Positions 18,220 to 27,725 of a DNA stretch of 64,000 nucleotides are shown here, in pieces. Both the position numbers and the translations under genes were made by a program. Positions within the stretch are counted from its first letter, which is position 1; each line of letters opens with the position of its first letter. Under the pieces are notes generated by a model. That model saw only the letters and a program-made list of their open reading frames with translations. It was not told the origin of the DNA and made no database searches. This DNA comes from Echria macrotheca (taxonomy: Eukaryota; Ascomycota; Sordariomycetes; Sordariales; Schizotheciaceae), in contig MU839827.1 of NCBI GenBank assembly GCA_030411725.1, positions 1,426,001 to 1,490,000 of the forward strand, given 5' to 3'.

Positions 18220-20981
18220 ATGGCCAGGGCAACAGAGGCATCGCGGCAGCCTCTGGCTCCCGACCATGGGCCCGGCGTTGATCCGTCCAAAGCCGGCGCT
18301 CCAGCACAACAATCGTGGCTCAAACGACACTTTCCTTTTCTCAGGACGAGACGCGGCATCATCATCACCGTCATCGTCATCCTCGTCATCATCGGCGGCG
18401 GTCTGGCTGGTCTAGCTGCGCTGCCAAAGAAGAATGGAAGCAGCGGCGGCGATGCTGCGGGAGGGGCGTCTGCAGATACCATCACCGACGATGGCCATTT
18501 CTATGGCCAGTCGCCGCCGGTATATCCATCTCGTATGTCTTTCCAGCCCCTTCCCGACGGGTGATGGCTAACAGACGGGATAGCAAATATGCCCGGGTCG
18601 GGCACTTGGGCGGATTCGCTGTCCAAAGCTCGCGCGCTCGTGGCTAACATGACGCTCGCCGAGAAGGTCAAGCTGACAGCGGGTGATTCATCAAACACCA
18701 GCTGCCCAGGCTTTCTCCCCGGCGTGCCGCGGTTGGGGTTTCCCGGGATGTGTCTGGGCGATGCGGGCAACGGTCTCCGCACCACCGACTTTGTGAGTAC
18801 CTGGCCGAGCGGCATCCATGTTGGCGCCAGCTGGAACAAGGGCCTCACCCGCCAGCGTGGCGCCGGCATGGGCGGTGAGTTCCGCACAAAGGGAGTCAAT
18901 ATTCTGCTTGGGCCGGTCGTGGGTCCCGCGGGACGCGTTGTTCTGAGCGGACGTAACTGGGAGGGTATGTCTTTTCCGTGGCAGATGCCTGGGAATGTTG
19001 ACCTGACGTTGCAGGCTTCTCCATCGACCCGTATCTGGCCGGAGCGTTGGTATTTGAGACAGTCGAGGCGGTCCAGGGAGCGGGTGTCATGACAAGTACC
19101 AAGGTGAGACACTCGGTAGCATAGGGCTGAGTGCGTACTGACCGAGGCAGCACTTTATTGGCAACGAGCAGGAGACAAACAGGAACCCCTCGGGCGATGT
19201 CCAGTCTGTATCGTCAAATATTGATGATCAGACGATGCACGAGCTATATCTCTGGTAGGTTCTGAGAGTACTGACAGGTGGTGGCGAACGGTGCAGGCTA
19301 ACAGAATAGGCCCTTTCAAGATGCCGTTCATGCTGGCAGCGGGAGTATCATGTGCTCGTACAACCGGCTGAATAACTCGTACGGATGCGCCAATAGCAAG
19401 ATTCTCAACGGCATCTTGAAGACTGAACTCGGATTCGAGGGTCATGTCGTCAGTGACTGGGGCGCTCAACACGCCGGTGTTGCCACGGCCATGGCAGGTA
19501 TGGACATTGTGATGCCGAACTCGGGCTCTTTTTGGGGGTCCAACCTGGAGACGGCTGTCAAGAACGGATCCGTTCCGGAATCACGTCTTGATGACATGGT
19601 TATAAGGACGCTTGCGGGGTGGTATCAGCTTGGTCAGGACAAGGACTTTCCTAAACCAGGCGTCGGGATGGCCCTCGACCTGACCAAACCTCATGAGATC
19701 GTTGACGCCAGAAACATTTCCTCCCGGACGACGTTGTTCGATGGCGCTGTTGAGGGCCATGTTCTCGTCAAGAACATCCGCAGCGCGCTACCCCTGGACA
19801 AACCAAAGATGCTCTCGCTGTTCGGATACTCCGCAAAGAATCCCGATACGAACAACCCCACAGGCGGCATCTCGGCGTGGAATTTTGGCGCCAGTTCGTG
19901 GAACTACACCGAGTTCACCGACGGTTTCTTCGGAACCGCCAACCCTGCCGGAAGCACGCCGATCGCTGCTGGAGGTACGCTGTACTGCGGAGGCGGGTCC
20001 GGCGCGACAAGCCAAGGCACCGTCATCTCCCCTTTTGATGCCATGGTCCAGCGGGCCTACGACGACGGCACCGCACTCTTCTGGGACTTCAATAGCGCTG
20101 AGCCGACTGTGATTCCTGTTTCTTCGGCCTGTCTAGTGTTTGGAAATGCATATGCGACCGAGGGCGCCGACCGCCGGGCCGCGCGCGACGATTATACCGA
20201 CGGATTGATCAAGCACGTTGCGTCACGCTGCAACAACACAATCGTCATCCTGCACAACGCCGGAATTCGGCTTGTCGACCAGTTCATCGACCACCCCAAC
20301 GTCACGGCCTTGATCTTTGCTCATCTCCCCGGTGAGGCTTCGGGCCGCGCTCTGACGTCCATCCTGTTCGGGGACGTTTCTCCGTCAGGACGACTGCCTT
20401 ATACCGTCGCCCGTAACGAGTCCGACTACCCTGTCGTATCGCCGGACCGGCCGTCGGGCGCGTTTACCCGCTTCCCCCAGAGCAACTTTACTGAGGGCGT
20501 ATTGGTAGACTACCGCCATTTCGACGCCAAGAATATCACGCCCCGCTACGAGTTCGGCTTCGGACTGACATACACTACCTTCAACTACTCGGATTTGAGC
20601 ATCGAAAAGGACGGCAACGCTAGTTTGTTTGCCGAGCTTCCCACGGGTCCGATCCAACAGGGCGGCCAGGCTGATCTCTGGGACGTGCTCGTGCGCGTGC
20701 GGGCCACAGTTGGCAATATCGGGTCCCGGTACGCCGCCGAGGTGGCCCAGCTGTACGTGCGCAGCCCCGGCTCCAACCAGCCTGTCCGCCAGCTCCGGGG
20801 GTTCGAGAAGTTTGGTTTAAATACGACTGAGACGAAGGACGTTGAGTTCAACCTCACCCGGCGCGACCTGAGCTTCTGGGACGTCGAGGCGCAGAAATGG
20901 AGGTTGCCGAGAGGACAGTTCGGGATCGAGGTCGGTAGGAGCAGTAGAGACCTGCCGCTCGTGGGAAATTTCACCATCTGA
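18220..20981 (+). CDS. GH3 beta-glucosidase, type II membrane-anchored
   Basis: Five exons: 18220-18532, 18584-18964, 19015-19103, 19151-19254 and 19310-20981, giving 852 aa. The protein hydrolyses terminal beta-glucosidic bonds, for example in cellobiose. It begins with a polar cytosolic tail of about 45 residues. A single hydrophobic segment follows (46-68, preceded by RTRRG), with no signal-peptide cleavage site, so it should sit as a type II membrane protein with the enzyme outside or in the lumen. Catalytic-domain landmarks include KVKLTAGDSSNTSCPG, KHFIGNEQE, MCSYNRLN and the nucleophile Asp345 in VVSDWGA. Then come the GH3 C-terminal domain (LPGEASGRALTSILFGDVSPSGRLPYT) and a fibronectin-III-like end (ELYVRS-like QLYVRSPG, QLRGFEK). 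Many N-glycosylation sequons fit an extracellular face. Aspergillus bglE/bglF-type enzymes have a similar layout. Substrate range is not evident from sequence. Confidence 0.93.
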
Positions 20982-21583
20982 TTCTCTTGTTGCATTTGTC
21001 TGGGTTATACTGTTGGGCGTTTTGGAGGGAAATGATACCCATTGTGGTGGCAGTCCCATTGTGGTAGGCATGTTTAGTCATGGCGGGTTGTCTTAGTCTG
21101 CTTGGCTGTATGAAGATATGCTGGGAAGTTGGGTGTCATGGTATGGGGGTGTGTTTGGTATGATGGGAAGATGCTAGAGCGGATTGGGTATACAGCATTT
21201 GGTTCAGGGGATGGGCTTTTTGTACATTGTCAGGGAGGGCTGTTCTGGGAAGCCTTTTGTGTCTATAACACATTATAATTACAGAGTAATGTAGATACCC
21301 TCTTGAAGCACATTCGGTCATCGAAGAAGAACACAAACTGATCCGTCTACTTGGAAGTGTTGGTACCTGGGAGTGGAGCAGCTCATCAGGGACCTGCATG
21401 GCCACCCGTTTGTGACACAAGGATTCTGCCGGAACGTCCCGCCTTCCAATTCCGTCCTGCGATGACTGCCCCTCCCCCACCATCCAGGGACTTGACTCAC
21501 CCAAGTCACGAACCTAACTTACACCGACCAGACAACCGCGAGATCTCAACCCAGAGTTGCCAATTGATATCCCGAAAACCACC
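20982..21583. other. Intergenic stretch between GH3 and tryptophanyl-tRNA synthetase genes
   Basis: 602 bp containing the 3' flank of the GH3 gene and the promoter of the synthetase gene. I see no further gene. Confidence 0.6.
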
Positions 21584-23448
21584 ATGGCGACTACCCTCAA
21601 CGCCGAGGCTCTGAAAGAGTCCCCCATCCCCGAACACCTCACCAAGCACAAGCAGACAGTCGACCCCTACAATGTATTCCCGCCCGGCGCATTCTTGTCC
21701 AGAGCTACGACTCACACACATGACATCTAGGTCTCCGGAGAGGTCGGCGACGACGGCGTGATGAAGGCGATCGACTACAACAAGCTGATTGACGAGTTCG
21801 GCACCCGCAAGATCGACCAGGCCCTGCTGGACCGCTTCGAGCGCGTGACGGGCAAGAAGCCGCACCGTTTCCTGCGCCGCGGCATCGTCTTTTCGCATCG
21901 CGACTTCGAGGCCATCCTGGACCGGTACGAGCGCGGCGAGCCTTTCTTCCTGTATACCGGGCGCGGGCCGTCGTCGGACAGCGTCCATGTTGGACATACG
22001 ATCCCGTTCGAGTTTACCAAGTGTATGTTGGCTGTCGGGATGTGAGTCAGGGGCTGACAGGAGCAGGGCTTCAGGATACGTTTGATGTGCCTGTAAGGTT
22101 GGCTTATGCTGGAGGTGGTTGAGAGAGGGACTGACGTGGGCAGCTCGTTATCATGATGACCGACGACGAGAAGTACCTCTTCTCGGAGAAACGGACGCTT
22201 GAGGAGGTGCAGGGCTATTGCAGCACCAACGCCAAGGACATTATCGCCATTGGGTTTGATCCGGCCAAGACGTTCATCTTTTCTGATGTAGGCTGCTTCT
22301 TTTATGGTGTGTTTAAAGAGATACTGACGGCAGCAGTTCGAGTACATGGGCGGGGCCTTCTATAAGAATGTGGTACGCCTGTCTAAGCACATCACACTCA
22401 ACCAGGCGCGGGCCATCTTTGGGTTCAACGACAGCACAAATATCGGGCGGATCCACTTTGGGAGTATCCAAGGCGCAACGTCCTGGGCGCATTCATTCCC
22501 TCACATCTTTGGCACTGACGAGAAGAGGACTTGTGCGATACCAGCCCTGATGTAAGCTTTCGACTTTAGAGTGATGCCATTGCTAATATTTGTAGTCCCT
22601 GTGCTATTGACCAAGATCCGTAAGTTTTCTTTCCCTGTCTCTGCGTTTTCATTGCTAACTCCGACAGATGTAAGGAGCCTGTGAATAAAATGTGTCAGAA
22701 CTAACAAGTCTAGATTTCCGTATGACAAGAGATGTCTCGGCAAGGCTACACTATGCCAAGCCGTCACTTATCCACGCCAAGTTCCTCGACGCTCTTCAGG
22801 GGCCTGGTACCAAGGTATGTTTTTTCACAACCTTTTGATAGTCAGTACTAATTCTGTAGATGTCTGCGTCAGTTGATGAGTCGGCCAGTAAGTACAAAGT
22901 GATCGGACCTAAAAAAGCTAGCCACTAATAAAGCAGTCTTCATGAGGGATACCCCCAACCAAATCAAGAACAAGATCAACAGATACGCCTTCTCTGGCGG
23001 CAAGGTCTCGGTCGAAGAACATCGCGCACAGGGTGGCGACACAAGCGTTGACGTGTCTTACCAGTATCTCCGCTTCTTCCTGGAAGATGACGACGAGTTG
23101 GAGAAGATTCGGGTTTCATATGAGTCGGGTGAGCTCCTGACTGGAGATCTCAAAGCCATCTGCATCAAGGAGCTCCAGACGTATGTAGCAGCTTTCCAGG
23201 AGCGAAGAGCAAAGGTAGACGATGCCACGGTCGAGCTCTTCATGAAGGTGCGGCCGCTGAAGTGGGCTGGCAACCCGAAAGCGCCAATAGTGGTTCCCCA
23301 GATGGAGGGAGCGAGCGCAGAAGGGATAGAGGGGGGAGACGGGAAGTTGACCAAGAACCAGTTGAAGAAGCTGGAAAAGCAGAAGCAAATAGAGGCCAAG
23401 AAGGCGCAAAAGGCAAAGGAGAAGGAAGAAGCAGCCAAGGCGGCATGA
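21584..23448 (+). CDS. wrs1: Cytosolic tryptophanyl-tRNA synthetase
   Basis: This class I synthetase charges tRNA-Trp in the cytosol. Predicted exons are 21584-21673, 21731-22022, 22067-22092, 22144-22287, 22337-22551, 22596-22619, 22668-22669, 22714-22814, 22860-22887 and 22937-23448. They total 1434 nt, 477 aa. The HIGH-like signature is GHTIPF after TGRGPSSDSVHV, and KMSAS is the second signature. DQDPYFRMTRDV and AFSGGKVSVEEHR are typical of the eukaryotic/archaeal type. The C-terminus is a lysine-rich helix (KKLEKQKQIEAKKAQKAKEKEE). The introns are 44-57 nt, and the exons in the middle are tiny: 26, 24, 2 and 28 nt. The 2-nt exon is inferred from splice signals and the conserved Pro-Tyr-Phe. 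The alternative is a single intron to the AAG at 22708, which would give Pro-Leu-Asp-Phe. The gene identity is certain; only the micro-exon remains to be proven. Confidence 0.95.
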
Positions 23449-23936
23449 TTTGAGCGCGGCGCATGAGGAGTGAGCGGCTGCAATCGATTTTTTTTTCAGT
23501 CAGATCACAACTAAGGCGACCTGCGTATCGTGTGTGATAGGGGTAACGACACAAAGATGTACGGCAGTTATCGTGACTCATAGGAGGATGCTACGGTAGG
23601 TTGCTTCCCCGCTTGTTCATGCTGTACGCCCAAGGGACGACATGTGCGTCTTGGCATCCCCAAAGGCGTTGACTTGAACTTCCTATAAGAGGAAGCAGTG
23701 CGAGTTTTATATCAGTTTCGTCGGATCTATATCAAACCATTTTGCTGGGTATCTATTCAACCCCCAACACGAACAACCCATTCTGATTTCTTTTGAGATT
23801 ACTTCCTGTTATCCCCCGCTGAGTCTGATCCCCTTTCTGTGTCACGGCCATTTCTTCTGAAATCCCAAAAAGATATCCCAAAACAAAAAAGAAGAAGAAG
23901 AAAGAGAAGAAAGAGAAGAAAGAGAAGAAAGAGAAA
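23449..23936. other. Intergenic stretch with polypurine leader
   Basis: 488 bp. The last 50 bp, directly before the glutathione transferase ATG, are an uninterrupted purine tract except for one C. No other gene is seen. Confidence 0.6.
23884..23936 (+). repeat. Polypurine simple repeat (AAAGAGAAG-type) touching a start codon
   Basis: AAGAAG units followed by four AAAGAGAAG-like units end at the ATG of the glutathione transferase, so the tract forms its proximal 5' UTR. Confidence 0.85.
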
Positions 23937-24862
23937 ATGCCATCCAAGCTCAAGCTCTACATCACAAACCGCAACTACAGCTCCTGGTCCCTCCGGCCCT
24001 GGCTGCTGATGAAGCAGCTCGGCATCCCGTTTGATGAGGAGTACGTCGAGCTCGTCTCGGGGAGCTACCGGCAGCCGCAGTGGAGGTCGTTCTCGCCCGT
24101 GGCGCGTGTGCCCTGTCTCCACGACTTTGGTCATCCAGAGAATGATGCGCTCGTATTGTGGGAATCAATAGCCATCGTCGAGCACCTCGCTGAGATTTTT
24201 CCGGAACGGAGGGTATATCCGGCGGAGAGGGAGGCCAGGGCCTGGGCTAGGAGTGCCGTCGCTGAGATGCATGCTGGCTTTGGGGTTATGCGGGAGGAGA
24301 TGGGTATGAATGTTGGGTTGAGGGTTGAGTTGGGGGAGGAAAAGATGGGGGAGGGGTTGAGGGGGGATTTGAAGAGGGTTGGGGAGTTGTGGGCGGAGGG
24401 ACTGGGGAGGTTTGGGGGGCCGTGGTTGGCGGGAGGGGAGTTTGGGGCTGTTGATGCTTTTTTTGCGCCGGTTGTTTTGAGGGTGGTTACTTTTGTTGGG
24501 GCTGAGGGGGCGGTGGTGAGGGGGCTTGATGGGGAGGGGGGGAGGTTGGTTAGGGGGTATATGGAGCGGGTTAGGGGGTTGGAGTGGGTTGGGGTTTGGT
24601 GAGTTGCTCTTTTTTTTTTGTCTCTTTTTTTTTCTGAGATCCTTTGGTTCTGTTTTTGGTTTTTCTTTCTTTGAGTTGGGTTGTGATGGGGTGAGGAGGG
24701 GGAGGTGGTGGTGAGGATTGTTGGAGGAGAGAGAGAGAGAGAGCTGACTTCTTACAAAACAGGGTCGATGCTGCGCTCAAGGAGACTGGACGGGAAGCAC
24801 TTCATGAGGAGGATACCATTCGCGACCGGAAAGTGTTGGCTGATTTGCGTGTTACGGGGTAG
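23937..24862 (+). CDS. Glutathione S-transferase family protein
   Basis: Two exons, 23937-24598 and 24763-24862, give 253 aa. The N-terminal thioredoxin-like GST domain is clear: LKLYITNRNYSSWSLRPWLLMKQLGIPF, with a Ser in NYSSWS as the likely glutathione-activating residue. Next come the cis-Pro region ARVPCLHD and LWESIAIVEHLAE. A helical C-terminal domain follows. The second exon, VDAALKETGREALHEED onward, is reached through a GTGAGT donor and CAG acceptor in a 164-nt intron with poly-T and GA repeats. The enzyme conjugates or reduces using glutathione in the cytosol; the substrate is unknown. Base composition changes sharply inside exon 1. To about 24290 it is ordinary GC-rich sequence, then the coding strand becomes G/T-rich and nearly C-free, with many GGGG runs and GGG/GTT/TTG codons. 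If the intron is retained, a shortened 221-aa protein would end at the TGA at 24600-24602. Confidence 0.88.
24727..24743. repeat. GA dinucleotide repeat inside the GST intron
   Basis: Eight and a half GA units lie shortly before the branch site (GCTGAC) and the acceptor at 24761-24762. Confidence 0.85.
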
Positions 24863-27725
24863 GTTGAGGTCTGAGGCGTACTGACGGATGACTGGTGACT
24901 TTTTTTTCTCACTGGCTTGCTGGGCTCAGTGTCGTCACTAGGTAAGGGATGAATTTCGGGAACTTGTCTGTCTGGGCTTAGAGGGAGGGAGTCAGGGGCG
25001 AAGAGAGATCTCTAACTGGCCCAAGGTGTACGAGATTCTTGTTTGATATCTCTCTCTACCAGTGCTTTCGGTGGCAGTATCGATGTCTTGTCTTTCTTTC
25101 TATTTCTCACAAACTAGTAGAGGGACCACTTACCCCCTTAGGGGGTGGTAGTCTTCGGCTTCTTACGGCTCAAAGACGAATAATATTTCTCAGAAACTCA
25201 ACATTGAACGGGTCTCAACCTCAGGAAAGGGGGTCGTCGAGAGTTAGGGTATCAACACCACACAGTGCATGTAACATGGAATCTCGCGAACAGTACAGTA
25301 TAACGGGAACCGTGATCACCGTGGCTTGTGCAGGTGGCGCACTTAGATCCCCCAACTGCCGGCATGCGGCTTGACGTGGCGGAAGTAGCCATCGCCCCTG
25401 TTTCAACGGTGCTGCTGCACAGTATAAATTCTCTGTACTTTTGTCCACGCTAGCAAAAAGGGGGTTGAGCAGCCAGAGGCGCGTGGGTACGTAGCCGGTG
25501 GCATGTCGGCGTGTCGACCAAGTCACCCTGATGTACCCATCCGTCCCTCTGTACCGTCCGAAGACTTGGACACCGGCTCGGGATATCATGGGTAAGCGCC
25601 GACCGGGAAACAAACAACCTTCTAGAATGTGATCGTAGCCGTGGGTGTGTGTGTACCGTGGTAACGCCTTCCGGGGAATGCTAGTGTTCTCCAGTGGCCC
25701 CCGACGCCGTGGGATTAAGTGGACAAATCAAGATTCACAGATACCTTGTGTCTCCCTTGTTTCGGTGGTATCACATACTTTCGGACACACACACACCTCT
25801 ACCAAATCAGCAGTCCGACCCTAATAGCACCGGTGCTTTGCCATTGACATGTGTTTCACGGCTGAAGTTTATATCCAGTCGGACACTCAGAAATACATAC
25901 CCCCCCTCGCGGCTCAGCTGCAAGTGTTCAACCACCATTATGTACAATACGTATTTTCTCCTGAGATGGGAACAATCTTCTCACCGGTAGGTATACGACC
26001 TCCCCATAGAATTTGCTAAGTCACCATGTGCTACGCCATACCGACGAGTTTCAGATCTCTACTCAAACAGTTAATATAGTTATTCCAAAACCCTCCTGGA
26101 AGCGCTATAACTGGTCAATATCCAGAACAGACAGCCAGACACCCACCAGTTACGTTTCGTCAACCAAGACTTGCTTGCTTAGTACCTACGCTACTCTCTC
26201 CTTACGTAGTCCCCTTCAAGAGAACCTAACGCCGCAGCCACCCGACGACCCAAACCAGCAACAACCCCGAGTTCCCTCCTTAAGTACATGTACCTTCCAG
26301 GAATTCTTCTAGATCCCCATTCCACAACTTCCAATCCGTCCTGGCATCCCTCAATCCCATCACATCATAGGTAGCCATCCCTTCACGTCCCACAACTTCC
26401 TCTCGGCCTCCTCGGCCCCCCTACCCCCTCGTCCCCTACCACCTCCCCTTCGTAACTCACCGAATCCCCAGTGTCCCAACACCCACTCACCCATCGACCA
26501 TGATTCACAATCCCGCCGCCGCCGCCGCCCCCTCCCCACCACCACCACCGTACCGCTGAGTACACAGCAGTCATCCTGCCGTGACGTGACCCAATTGCCA
26601 ACCCAAATCCACCGTCCGATTGGTCAAAATCCCCATCACAAGCATCACAAGCAAAGAACAAAGATGAAACGAAACCAAAAGCATGGAAATAAAAAATCCC
26701 CACAGTAAGCACATCTACATACGTAACTTCCCGAAAGCAAGTCCGTCCCGGCCGTTACACAGCAGCAGCAGTAATGTTGTCATGTATGTAGTTATCCGTA
26801 CAAGTGTGTGTGCTGGAACACATCCCGATTGGAAGAAAAAATGTCTCGGTCACGACCAATAAGAAACAAGAAAGAGCCCATCATGCATCAAACATGCAGG
26901 AAACACTTTCTTTTTCTCGAGCGGCACGCTCGTACGGTTGTACTGTGTGTGTAAAAAGCATACAAAAAAATTATTTCATTTTGAGAGAAGCAAAAAACAT
27001 ACTTTTTATCCCCTTCACCGCTTGGTATCATCCAAAATTCCAAGACCCCGATGTGTGAAAGGCAAAGACACATGCAGAGTTAAAAATAATTGGGCCACAA
27101 CTTTGTATATATGTACCACTTTCCCCTTTTCCGGGTACCAGCAGAAAATTTTTCCTCCCTGGAGAGAGAAACAACGGCACATCTCTCCCTAGACTGTCCG
27201 TTTCATGTATACCCCCCTTTTTTCCCCCGAATACCACCCGGAGCGGCCGACAACGGTCCACTCCCTCACACACCCGCTCCACGGCAATCTGCGCGGGTGG
27301 TAACCTAGGTAGATGATGCAAATATAATGCATAGAAACCAAAAAAAAAGTACATGGAAATGCTCATAGAGCTAATACTAATAAATGTATGCCTGGAAGAA
27401 GTAATGCAAGCGTCATCCGGCGTAATGGTATTGGTGCGCACTGGGATATCTTAGATGCGGCCGTGACGACATGAAGAGTACAAAGCCAAACTGCCTCAAC
27501 TCCGGTCTGCATGCTGGGATGCGATATGAAATACATAGAGACAAAACAATTATGTTGAAAAATATGTCGTGGCAATGAGCGACAAGAAGGGGTATTGACA
27601 AGTAAAAAAGTGGATAATGAATGTTTCGGTCGGTCGTGGAATTCATAATTCAAGGAGCGTAAGTCATATGACATGACATAAGGTCGTGGGGACGACGTGG
27701 TAAATGAGTAGACTCATAAAGATCG
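24863..27725. other. Gene-poor region of about 2.9 kb
   Basis: No coding gene is supported. It contains a hairpin repeat at 25120-25190, shared with 57027-57098, and a strongly C-rich, G-poor tract around 26380-26540. The right end is the 3' flank of the Uds1-type gene. Confidence 0.55.
25120..25190. repeat. Dispersed hairpin repeat, copy 1
   Basis: Starts GAGGGACCACTTACC and contains an inverted repeat, ACCCCC-TTA-GGGGGT, within 25125-25149. A diverged copy lies at 57027-57098. Confidence 0.55.

Noticed and set aside
22620..22708. Single 89-nt intron instead of the 2-nt micro-exon
   Set aside because: It keeps frame but uses an AAG acceptor only 3 nt after a CTAAC branch site, and it replaces the conserved Tyr by Leu-Asp. 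Kept as the alternative to be tested.
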